Assembly: GCA_029216955.1 (NCBI GenBank)
Contig: JANAVB010012195.1
Location: 571,048-635,047, forward strand
DNA: 64,000 bases
Direction of reading: 5' to 3'
Source of the DNA: Iris pallida
Lineage: Eukaryota; Streptophyta; Magnoliopsida; Asparagales; Iridaceae
Part shown: positions 1 to 10,312 of the stretch, piece by piece
Position numbering within the stretch: position 1 is the first letter of the stretch
Layout: every line of letters starts with the position of its first letter
Position numbers and translations under genes: made by a program
Notes under the pieces: generated by a model
What the model saw: only the letters and a program-made list of their open reading frames with translations
What the model was told of the DNA's origin: nothing
Databases searched by the model: none

Positions 1-74
1 AGTTTTAGTTTCAGTTTGCTTTGGTAACTCACTATTGCTCATTACTTGGTAGGTCATGACTAGAAATAGGATAT

Positions 75-219
75 TTGACTTAGATTTGACCTTGTTTGAC
101 CAAGGTTGACTATTTGACCTTAGTACAACCTAGTTTGACCTAGTTTGACCTTGTTTGACTTTGTTTGACTTTGTTTGACTTAGCTTGACCTTGTTTGACT
201 TAGTACAACCTAGTTTGAC
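75..219 (+). promoter_or_regulatory. TTGAC (W-box-like) array, left arm of copy A
   Basis: Thirteen TTGAC cores occur in 145 bp, nearly all followed by C or T and most spaced exactly 10 bp apart (one helical turn). TTGAC(C/T) is the W-box bound by plant WRKY factors. The array lies about 110 bp upstream of a splice-acceptor-like site (330) and about 125 bp upstream of the transposase ATG at 343. The promoter role is inferred; the motif density and phasing are seen directly. Confidence 0.6.
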
Positions 220-342
220 CTAGATTGCATATCATTGTTATTAGTAACTGTCCGCTACTAATGTGTGTCCCATAATAAGACATAATATACGAATTTGTGC
301 CTGTTGGATAATGTGTGTCCATCTTTGCAGAATTATTTCCAA

Positions 343-2254
343 ATGGATATGAATTACTACTTGCGGAATCGTTCATGGATGTACAATCGTCGTGCTGATG
401 ATATGTGTGGTGTGCGGGATGAATACATAGCGGGAGTAGAGCAGTTCCTGCAGTTTGCTAAGGCGTTCCCTCAGTACATGGACGGCACCAAAATTAAGTG
501 TCCGTGTGTGAAATGTCATAACGTGAAATATTATCCAGAAGTGGAAGTGACATATCATTTATACTCGAGGGATTTCACGCCTAATTACTATCAGTGGACC
601 GCACATGGAGAACTTGTGTCTTTAGCATCAGAGCCGGAGCCTTATGTTGAGCCGTATATGCATGCGGGACCTAATTTTGTTTCAGATAATCATGCATACG
701 ACGACGGGTGCGTGAACATGGTTTTCGACGCTGCGGGGCCTAGTTTCGTTCATGATGCACCTGAGGAGGCACCGAACGCCGATGCTGCACAGTTCATAGA
801 GTTGTTGGAGAATGCAAGGACTCCATTGTATCCTGGTTGTGAGGATCATTCACCGTTGGAGGTGGTTACATGACTGTTGAGCATTAAGTCAGATTTTAAC
901 ATGTCGCAAGAATGCTACAACCGAGTGTTGGAGTTGATTATAGAGATCTTGCCGGCGGGTGCTAAGTTGCCTAAAGACTTCTACCGGTCTAAGAGGATGG
1001 TGAGATCGCTCTGGATGGGATACGAGAAAATCGATTCCTGTCACAATGGGTGCATGCTGTACTACAAAGACGACAAGGACGCAGATGTGTGCAGATTTTG
1101 TGGTGCTGATCGCTATAAGACAACTAGTACAGGAAGGTCTACCGGTGCAAGAAGACCGACCGATTCAATGCACTACTTGTCTTTAACGCCGCGGTTGCAA
1201 AGATTATTTATGGTGAAAGAGACGGTCGAAAATATGAGTTGGCACATGCGAGAACAGATTGAAGGAGTGTTGGATCACCCATCCGATGGAGAAGCGTGGA
1301 AGCACTTTGATCGAGTGTATCCAGATTTTGCTTCAGATCCGCGAAATGTCAGGTTGGGACTATCTTCTGACGGTTTTACTCCTTTTGGTCTTTCGGGATC
1401 CCAGTATTCGTGCTGGCCTGTGATTGTTACTCCATATAACCTACCGCCTTGGATGTGCATGAAGACTCAGTACATGTTTCTAACCGTTATAATTCCTGGT
1501 CCGAACAATCCCAAGAGGAACATTGACGTGTACTTACAGCCTTTGATAGATGAGTTGAATCAGTTATGGGAAGTAGGCGCTAACACGTACGATGTTTCCA
1601 GGAAGCAGAATTTTCAGATGAAGGTAACCATTATGTGGACCATCAACGACTTTCCGGCCTATGGAATGTTATCTGGATGGAGCACTCATGGCCGTCTCTC
1701 ATGTCCGTATTGCATGGACCGTAGTAAGGCTTTTCGCTTGAAACACGACAGAAAACCGTGCTTCTTTGATTGTCATCGACAATTTCTGCCAAAAGATCAT
1801 CCGTTCAGAAGGAACATGAATGCTTTTCGTGCCGGCGTTGTAGAGAAGGGTGATCCACCGCCAAGGTGGTGCGGAGACACGATATGGGAGGAGGTTAAAG
1901 ATTTTCCAAGTGCTATCGAAGATCCTACAACTGGGTACAAGTGCGATGGATTTGGTAGAGTTCATAACTGGACAAAGAGGAGCATATTCTGGGATCTGCC
2001 ATACTGGAGTACCAATCTGATCAGAGATAATCTTGATGTCATGCATATTGAGAAGAATGTGTTTGATAACATAATTAATACTGTGATGGACGTAAAGGGA
2101 AAAACGAAAGACAATCCCAAGGCCAGGTTGGACCTAAAAGAAATATGCAAACGCCCTGCGTTGCATTTGATACAGCAGAATGGAAAACAGTTCCTTCCGA
2201 AGTCAATTTTCTCGCTGGACAAGGAGGATAAAGTGAGACTTTGTCGGTGGATCC
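343..2254 (+). pseudogene. TNP2-type CACTA transposase, left arm of copy A (truncated)
   Basis: This encodes the N-terminal two thirds of an En/Spm TNP2 transposase. The first about 100 residues match the Transposase-associated domain, including its CPCVKC zinc-like motif (near 505). After a TGA stop at 871-873 the frame continues from about 877. It carries the Transposase_21 domain: the CxxCGADRYK motif near 1100, the CPYCMD motif near 1710, and the DNLDVMHIEKNV motif near 2030-2060. The frame runs into the palindrome centre at 2254, just after the start of the next conserved region, so the C-terminal DUF4218-like part is missing. I chose ATG 343 because it follows a good acceptor (ATCTTTGCAG, ending 330). 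The stop and truncation make it non-functional as a transposase. Transcription through it would enter the inverted copy. Confidence 0.85.
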
Positions 2255-2274
2255 GTCTGGAAATTTTAGGCCCT
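2255..2274. other. Palindrome loop, copy A
   Basis: A 20-bp unpaired spacer separates the two transposase arms. Read on the minus strand it continues the reading frame of the right-arm transposase by about six residues, so it marks the break where an inverted copy was joined. Confidence 0.85.
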
Positions 2275-4183
2275 GGATCCATCGACAAAGTCTCACTTTA
2301 TCCTCCTTGTCCAGCGAGAAAATTGACTTCGGCAGGGCTGTTTTCCATTCTGCTGTATCAAATGCAACGCAGGGCGTTTGCATATTTCTTCTAAGTCCAA
2401 CCTGGCCTTGGGATTGTCTTTTATTTTTCCCTTTACGTCCATCACAGTATTAATTATGTTATCAAACACATTCTTCTCAATATGCATAACATTAAGATTA
2501 TGTCTGATCAGATTGGTACTCCAGTATGGCAGATCCCAGAATATGCTCCTCTTTGTCCAGTTATGATCTCTACCAAATCTATCGCACTTGTATCCAGTTG
2601 TAGGATCTTCGATAGCACTTGAAACATCTTTAACCTCCTCCCATATCGTGGCTCCGTACCACCTTGGCGGTGGATCACCCTTCTCTACAACGCCGGCACA
2701 GAATGCATTCATGTTCCTTCTGAACGAATAATCTTTTGGCAGAAATTGCCGATGACAATCAAAGAAGCACGATTTTCCTCCGTATTTTAAGCGAAAAGCC
2801 TTACTACGGTCCATGCAATACGGACATGAGAGACGGCCATGAGTGCTCCATCCAGATAACATTCCATAGGCCGGAAAGTCGTTGATGTTCTACATAAGGG
2901 TTGCCTTCATCTGAAAATTCTGCTTCCTGGAAACATCGTACGTGTTAGCGCCTACTTCCCATAACTGATTCAACTCATCTATCAAAGGATGTAAGTACAC
3001 GTCAATGTTCCTCTTGGGATTGTTCGGACCAGGAATTATAACGGTTAGAAACATGTACTGAGTCTTCATGCACATCCAAGACGGTAGGTTATACGGAGTG
3101 ACAATCACAGGCCAGCACGAATACTGGGATCCCGAAAGACCAAAAGGAGTAAAACCGTCAGAAGATAGTCCCAACCTGACATTACGCGGATCTGAAGCAA
3201 AATCAGGATACACTCGATCAAAGTGCTTCCACGCTTCTCCATCGGATGGATGATCCAACACTCCTTCAATCTGTTCTCGCATGTGCCAACTCATATTTTC
3301 GGCCGTCTCTTTCACCATAAATAATCTTTGCAACCGCGGTGTTAAAGGCAAGTAGTGCATTGAATCGGTCAGTCTTCTTGCACCGGTAGACCTTCCTGTA
3401 CTAGTTGTCTTATAGCGATCAGCACCACAAAATCTGCACACATCTGCGTTCTTGTCGTCTTTGTAGTACAGCATGCACCCATTGCGATAAGAATCGATTT
3501 TCTCGTATCCCATCCAGAGCGATCTCACCATCCTCTTAGACCGGTAGAAGTCTTTAGGCAACTTAGCACCCGCCGGCAAGATCTCTATAATCAACTCCAA
3601 CACTCGGTTGTAGCATTCTTACGACATATTAAAATCTGACTTAATGCTCAACAGTCTTGTAATTACCTCCAACGGTGAATGATCCTCACAACCAGGATAC
3701 AATGGAGTCCTTGCATTCTCTAGCAACTCCATGAACTGTGCAGCATCGGCGTTCGGTGCCTCCTCGGGTGCATCATGAACGAAACTAGACCCCGCAGCGT
3801 CGAAAACTATGTTCACGCACCCGTCGTCGTATGCATGATTATCTGAAACAAAATTAGGTCCCGCATGCATATACGGCTCAACATAAGGCTCCGGCTCTGA
3901 TGCTAAAGACACAAGTTCTTCGTGTGCGGTCCACTGATAGTAATTAGGCGTGAAACCCCTCGAGTACAAATGATATGTCAATTCCACTTCTGGATAATAT
4001 TTCACGTTATGACATTCACACACGGACACTTAATTTTGGTGCCGTCCATGTACTGAGGGAACGCCTTAGCAAACTGCAGAAACTGCTCTACTCCCGCTAT
4101 GTATTCATCCCGCACACCACACATATCATCAGGACATGATTGTACATCCATGAACGATTCTGCAAGTAGTAATTCATATCCAT
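2275..4183 (-). pseudogene. TNP2-type CACTA transposase, right arm of copy A (truncated, inverted)
   Basis: This is the mirror copy of the left-arm gene with the same Transposase-associated and Transposase_21 segments. Its start corresponds to ATG at 4183-4181. Its lesions differ from those of the left arm. A frameshift lies near 4120-4135. A TAA stop falls at about 3625-3627, where the left arm has a Gln codon. A premature stop occurs near 2890. At the place where the left arm has TGA (871-873), this arm keeps a sense codon. Neither arm is translatable, so loss of protein function looks complete while the sequence is retained as an inverted copy. Confidence 0.85.
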
Positions 4184-4306
4184 TTGGAAATAATTCTGCA
4201 AAGATGGACACACATTATCCAATAGGCACAAATTCGTATATTATGTCTTATTATGGGACACACATTAGTAGCGGACAGTTACTAATAACAATGATATGCA
4301 ATCTAG

Positions 4307-4509
4307 GTCAAACTAGGTTGTACTAAGTCAAACAAGGTCAAGCTAAGTCAAACAAAGTCAAACAAGGTCAAACAAGGTCAAAGTATGTCAAGGGTTGACC
4401 TATAGTCGACTTTGTCAACTCTTAGTCCAATCTAGGTCAGATGTTGACTATACTTTGACTTTCAGTCAAAATAGTCAACCTTGGTCAAACAAGGTCAAAT
4501 CTAAGTCAA
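4307..4509 (-). promoter_or_regulatory. TTGAC (W-box-like) array, right arm of copy A
   Basis: About 14 GTCAA (minus-strand TTGAC) and 3 TTGAC cores lie in 203 bp, again with 10-bp spacing over 4307-4391. It mirrors the left-arm array and includes an extra block (about 4385-4475) absent from the left arm. It lies upstream of the minus-strand transposase copy, so both genes of the palindrome have the same promoter-like head. Confidence 0.6.
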
Positions 4510-4539
4510 ATATCCTATTTCTAGTCATTACCTACCAAG

Positions 4540-4895
4540 GTACCCTTTACCTTTTCGCTATTGGTATCCCAATACCAATACCTTATAATTCATATCTTAC
4601 TAGGCCCTAACTAGCCCATACTAGCTAGCACACACCATTCAAGGCTGTAGCTCCCCTTTCCGAAAATTCTTGAAAATATTTTTTTATTTGATTTAAATGG
4701 TGATTTTAGAATTTTAGAAATAATTATTTAGTATTTATTACGGTAGATGACTTTAGCCATAGTTGAGTTTTGAAGTACCAGACGACTAGGAATCATGGCA
4801 CGGGTAGTGCAGCAGCGTGCCTTGACTGGTGTATTAGCCCTGGTAGGGAAGGCCGAGCCATAGTGACGTCCTAACTCGGAAAAACTAGGCCAAGT
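4540..4895. other. CACTA internal non-coding DNA
   Basis: This AT-rich spacer lies between the palindrome and the LTR-like segment. No reading frame or structured repeat is visible. It is conserved at 30391-30745 in copy B. Confidence 0.6.
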
Positions 4896-7800
4896 TGTGA
4901 CATGACCCCTATAAATAATTAATTAGCTATTTATTAGTATCATTAACTTTAGGGAGACCCGGTTGTACCGAACAAGTCCGGACTTGACCCGACCCGAGCG
5001 CAGGCTCTAGTAGACATGTAGTACAACCAACGACGTCCTTGTGAGCATATATGAGTATGTGTATAATTATTGATAGTTCATGTTATAGTATTTTGAGTAC
5101 TTTATGTAAATGGTATATTAATTATAATATATACACTAATTTCTAGTTTAATCTCTATTTTCCTTGGAGAATATAGCATAGGCACTCTTGTGCATTTTGG
5201 GGTATTGGGCTATATACATGTATATATGTTTGTTTGTGAGCCCATTTAAGTTTTGTGTATTGGTTCATTATTATTTATAAAATTTAGAATTTAATATATT
5301 CATAGCATATCGAAATAGGCCTTTATACGAATGTATATATAACTCTCTTAGCTAATGTGGTACTAGACTATATAATTGGATGTCTAATAATATATACACC
5401 ATTATGGGTTTATTATATTTCGTTATTATTATTATTATTATTATTATTTATTGAGATTGGTATTTAATATTATTAGTTTATTGATTATATTATTTTGACA
5501 GATAAATGTGATAACACATATAGTTATATAACTATATACGTATAATTGTGTATATAAGTATACGTGAGTATGTGAATGTTTATATATAAATAAAGTATGT
5601 ATATATAGGGTTATATAGAACATACATGTGTATATACATATATATATTACTTGTGTATATACAAATATATTATATGTGTATATATATATAGATTTATATG
5701 CATTAATATATGTATATACATATATATACTTAAAATAGAAAATAAAAAAACAAATGAAGCCAAGTTTCAGCCCCCAGGCCCATTTGCAGCTCAGCTAAGA
5801 GCTTAACCCATACCAGCCTAGCCCAGGCCTGGCCCAGCCGAACCAAGCTCAGGCCCAGCCTGGCTCGGCCAGCCCAAACTGGGAATTTAATCCCCACAGA
5901 AGCAGCCGAGCCCTGTATATATACCCGCGCGTTCGGGAATACATGGGAGATCGAAAGAACAAACAAAATTTGAAACCCTAAAACACGGTCAGGAGACCTC
6001 GACCGCCGACCTACCTCCGCGCGCCGCCGCGAGCCGCCACCGCCGGCCGGCCAGGCGCGGGGATCAGCGCGCGCGCGCGGACAGGGGAAGCCAGGGGCAG
6101 CAGCAGTTGCCCCATGAGGACAACTTCGCAGGTACCTTACTGACTCATCCCGTCACCGTTTCTCGAACCGATTCGATAGGAAGACAACCTATACGAGTTT
6201 ATTTCCCTTCTTTTAGTTGAATTTAGAAGCCCTAAGTTGCTCGATAAATCGACGCGAACCTTGATGAAAAACCTGTTCAAATAGAACAGTTTCAGGAGTT
6301 AAAATCCTATATTGGAAGCCAGTTTTTGAACTGGATATTAGGGTTTTCGAAGGTTTAATTTGACATGGTTAAAGACAACCTAAACGAGATTAAAACGCAA
6401 CTGGTATTTCTCATTTTCAATTAGTATACATGAAGTTATTCGAATTCAAAAATCAAGAAAAACCATGAAAAATAGTTTTCAAAAACTAGAAAATTGTTCC
6501 ACACGACGTGCGTCCCGCCAAACCGGACGACGTGGTCGCACACCGTAAGCATCAAAATTTGCGTAACGGCTTCGTGGTCGTGTGGGATTTGACGGAATTC
6601 AAATTGGTCGCGTGTGCGCGACGAATTTGATGCGTATCCGTCGAAATTCACCGTATCGTGCACTTTGCAAATCTCTTAATTACTTTGTGCACGCTCGTCA
6701 GACCGAGACGAAACTTGTGTCAACAGGACCGTATCGTTTTTCTGGTCCTGTATGCCAAGTTTGGTCCGATTCTGAGACTGTTGATAAATCGTCGTTTTGC
6801 GGGCCCCACGGTCCCACTCAACGGGCGATTTTGTGCACGGCCCGCCGGAATCCAACTTTGAACATACGGTTGGGCTCGTATCAGAAAACCGAATCCGTAG
6901 ACATGTAGTTTGACGACTTTAGAGACCGTTGACTCTGGCACGCTTTTCGGTGCAAAGCGGGTCCAACGGCGGATATCGTTTTTGCCCGAAATTACCGTTT
7001 TGCTCCTGTGTCCAGAATTGGACTTAAGGATGGGCAATCCTAGCTAATTTGACTATTCTGAGAATGTTGACGATGTTTGTTTCAGCTTTCGGAGACAGTT
7101 GTGATGACTTGGACTTTCTGATTTGTGATTGGCGATACATTGTTGGTTCTGGGTGCACCCTCCAGGCAAGTATACCTTGCCAACTTGTACAGTATAATTT
7201 ATATACATGTTCACCACCTCGCTACTGTCATTTTCCTTACAGTCGTGACTGCTTTATTCCATGTCTATTACACTTTTCCTGTTATAGTTCACTTTACATA
7301 TTTCTAGTTGCCTGTACATTCTTGTTCTTTCCTGCTATGATAGTTCTACCTGTTACACTGTGTTAGTCTCATATGTATTGCTTGATAGAGTCGTCTAGTC
7401 CTACACCACGATTTTTTTCGACTTGATTATAACTTGAATTGACATGACTTGTGTGGGACTTGACTTTGACATTCTATAGATTATGAGTACTTACCTTGAC
7501 TATGGTCTATAGGATTTTATACTAGGATTGGCTACCGTCTTGGTTGTGTGTACTTGCCTTGACAGCGATTGAGATACTATAGATTGTGAGTACTTGCCTT
7601 GACTGCAGTTTATAGCCAGCCATTTCTAGTATGGCATGCCAGTGTCTTAGGATCCTCGTGTTTAGATCTTGTGTCTTGGTTTATTTTGTCTCGTTGGATA
7701 TCCTTGATTGTTTCTTGCTTCTTTTTACTGTTACATGTTGGCTTGTATATTATGTATCTTGCTAGTCCTCTGAGGACCTGATGATCTCTTCAGGTTTAGC

Positions 7801-8170
7801 GTCTGCATGGAGTTAGTTAACAGAGCAGGATGGTAGAGGATTGCGATCTATGATACAGGTATATGCTTGTGATGTTTCTTCATTATCTTCTCGTGCTTTT
7901 ATACTACGTACGTGTTATATTCTGCTTATTTTATAGACTCATATCATTCTTGGAGTCTAGTCGGACAATATGATAATGGGCTGCAGACCATGACCCATAA
8001 TTGTTCATTCTTGTTTTATTTGATTCATATGGATTGAGATATAGTTTAGATTAGACATGATACCCATGACCTTGACAGCTGATACTTACTCGAGTCGGGC
8101 TGGAGTCTGCTCGATACGTAGCTGGCTTGCTCACGAGCTCGCGTCCGAAAACCGGGTGCGGGTCGTGACA
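4896..8170 (+). mobile_element. LTR-like segment (about 3.3 kb) inside CACTA copy A
   Basis: It begins TGTGACATGACCCC and ends GGGTCGTGACA. These are near-complementary termini typical of plant Ty3/gypsy LTRs. A TATA box (TATATATA, near 5917) precedes a GC-rich leader (5925-6130), and no gag-pol sequence is present. No target duplication is visible. In copy B the bases just after this end (33959-33985) resemble those just after the LTR that ends at 52390, so it is probably an LTR plus a scrap of leader. Several apparent short reading frames here are LTR sequence, not genes. An alternative is captured host promoter DNA. Confidence 0.5.
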
Positions 8171-10097
8171 AAGGCTATACAAGCCTAACCTATAATTCAA
8201 GTACCAATAATGACCAAAGTCAACTCAAGCTATCTCATACACACAAGTAATATCTTGGTGTCATTTGTTTAGTCTTAAAAAAACACCATCAACTAAAACT
8301 AGTACCAAGTAATGAGCAACAGTGAGTTACCAAAGCAAACTGATCAGACTAAAGAATGCCAATCAACTTGGAAAGATGGATACACTGTTGACCATTTAAC
8401 AACATGAAGACAATAACAACAAAAAACATTGTTAAACAACAATCATCAATAATGAAACTAGAACACATTCTCTACATTCATCACAATCAAGAAACCCTTA
8501 CACTACAAACCTCCATAGTTGTTCAGAGATCAAAGGATGGATCGGTATCAATCTAGACAGTCAAATCTCGAAAATGAAGATGGCAAACCTCGGATATAAG
8601 CACTCAAAAGTATTGGCAAACTTAATGAACTAATTATACCAAGAATTGTGGATCGAAATAAGGTTTACAATATAATTGTGCATGCAAACCAAGAATTTCT
8701 CTATTATTCAAAACAAAGTGTCATTATTTTTTTTTTCTAGATCAAACATTATGTTTATCAATGGTGCTAACCTGTGTGTGGGTATGGGTGTATGGTACAT
8801 GGCAGTTCAACAAATAGGTGTGGACAAGTATAGACTAGTGTGTCAAGTGTGTGTGTTGGATGTGATACCATTTTGTGTCAGTGGGGCAATGTGTGTGTGT
8901 AGAGTACATGGTGCATATAGATAGGGTGTATGTGATAGGTTTGTATATGTGTAATGTATATGGGACTGTTCTCATTTTGTGTATGTGTCAAAAATGGTTT
9001 AGACATAGGTGTGTGTCAAAAATGGCAGTTAGCTACTAGGGTGTTGTGTGGTGGAATGTATGTGTGTGTGGTATTGTAACCTGGAAAACAGTGTGTCAAT
9101 GAGGGTATGTGTGTGTAGAGAGTGGACATGTAACGGGAAAACAATGTGTTAACAGGGAAAAGCAGCTAGTGTAATGTATGTAATGAAATTCAGTGTTCAT
9201 GTGGATATGTATGGTACATATGAACTCAGTGGTGTGAGCCATTCTCAGGAAATGGTTCCCAGGTTTGTGACAGTTTATTAACCCCAAACTAATCCAAAAT
9301 TCATTTGAAATCCCTATTTGTCCAATGCAAATCCTAACCATAGTAGCTAACACACAGGTGAAAGTTTAACATGAAAGTTAATCATCAAAATTAGTTTGAG
9401 AACAAGGAATTAAAATCAGAATTTAAACTAACAGGACTGTTCAGTCTAAACAGCCCATTCCTATATTCGAATCCAATAGAAGGAGGAGTATGTGTGTGTG
9501 TTGTGTGTGTGTCTATGTGTGTCTGTGTGTGTGTGTCCGTGTCCTGTGTGTGTGTGTTGATGTGTGTGTCTGTATCTGTGTCTGTGTGTGTGTGTGTCCG
9601 TGTCCGTGTCCGTGTGGTGTGTGGTGTGTGTGTGTGGTGTGTCCGTGGGAGGAGGATGAGGAGGAGGAGGAGGAGGAGGGGAGGAGTTAGGTTAGGGTTT
9701 ACCTGACGAAGAGGAGGAGGAGCTCGAGGAGGAGGAGGAGCACGAGGGTAGGGGTCGCCGGAGGAAATCGCGGGGGGGGGGGGGGGGGGGGAATTTGGAG
9801 AGGGGGAAAAAATTTCGAGTGGGGGAAAAAAAGAGCACAACGTGCCCTAAGTAAAATAGTTAGCGACGTCACCAGTCGACGTCGCTAACCGTCGCAAAAA
9901 ATTAATATAGGCGACATATTTTAATAATATGTCGTTGGACGCGCTATTCAGCGACGTCGTGTAAATAGTGTCGCTGAACGTCGCTATTCAGCAACGGTTT
10001 GCGACAACAATAGAAGGGAGTCGCTATATTATAGTTTAGCGATGGAATTTTCTTCCGTCGCTAAATAACGCGCGTAATAGAGCATATTTTAGTAGTG
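8171..10097. repeat. CACTA right subterminal region, copy A
   Basis: In order it holds TGTG-rich DNA (8750-9190), a TGTGTGTCCGTG minisatellite (9488-9650), GAGGAG repeats (9651-9740), a run of 20 G (9772-9791), and a cluster of GCGACG/CGTCGC motifs in both orientations (9860-10075). It ends at the CACTA terminus. The same order, inverted, is seen from 23669. A Pro/Thr/His-rich reading frame across it is a by-product of the repeats. Confidence 0.8.
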
Positions 10098-10231
10098 TAT
10101 ATATAATATATATATTATATATAGATATATATATATATTTTTTTTTTATCTATATAATATATATATATAATATAATATATACACACACACTATAAATAAT
10201 AGATATATATATATATATTATATATTATATG

Positions 10232-10296
<65 letters not shown>
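10098..10296. repeat. AT/TA microsatellite
   Basis: About 200 bp of almost pure (TA)n with minor interruptions lies directly outside the CACTA terminus and runs into an assembly gap. It is probably the insertion target. Confidence 0.9.
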
Positions 10297-10309
10297 NNNN
10301 NNNNNNNNN
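10297..10309. other. Assembly gap (13 N)
   Basis: Thirteen unresolved bases lie inside the TA microsatellite. The join between CACTA copy A and the MULE to its right is therefore not proven by contiguous sequence. Confidence 1.
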
Positions 10310-10312
10310 TAA

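Larger units (their letters stand above)
45..4539. repeat. Large inverted repeat (palindrome) with 20-bp loop, copy A
   Basis: The left arm 45-2254 and right arm 2275-4539 are reverse complements of each other over their whole length, apart from a few percent substitutions and indels. The right arm carries about 100 bp extra in its outer TTGAC region. Both arms end in a BamHI-like GGATCC next to the loop 2255-2274. Each arm holds its own promoter-like TTGAC array plus the same truncated transposase reading frame, so the two genes face each other tail to tail. The loop continues the coding sequence of the minus-strand arm, so the junction looks like a breakpoint fused to an inverted copy. Confidence 0.95.
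1..10097. mobile_element. CACTA (En/Spm) element copy A, right-hand part
   Basis: The element ends at 10097 with the inverted CACTACTAAAAT terminus, followed by TAT in a TA microsatellite. The left end lies outside the window. Internally it has a palindromic TNP2-type transposase block (45-4539), an LTR-like segment (4896-8170), and a subterminal region (8171-10097) rich in TG repeats, GAGGAG repeats and GCGACG/CGTCGC motifs. GCGACG-type subterminal repeats are the expected binding sites of the TNPA-class protein. Positions 1-10097 match 25869-35893 almost base for base apart from scattered 1-3 bp indels and about 1% substitutions (by eye). The element cannot be autonomous, because the transposase is truncated and broken. 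Confidence 0.85.

Noticed and set aside
2241..2453. Reading frames crossing the palindrome centre (2075-2453 and 27934-28645)
   Set aside because: They read sense transposase into its own antisense and exist only because the arms are fused.
5730..5966. Small reading frames in the LTR-like segment (also 31559-31950)
   Set aside because: Each is in promoter/leader DNA of the LTR, with no conserved domain and no support from splicing signals.
9391..9840. Pro/Thr/His-rich reading frame on the minus strand (also 35184-35636 and 23834-24331)
   Set aside because: It is a translation of CTCC, CA/TG and poly-C/G repeats in the CACTA subterminal region and has no domain.
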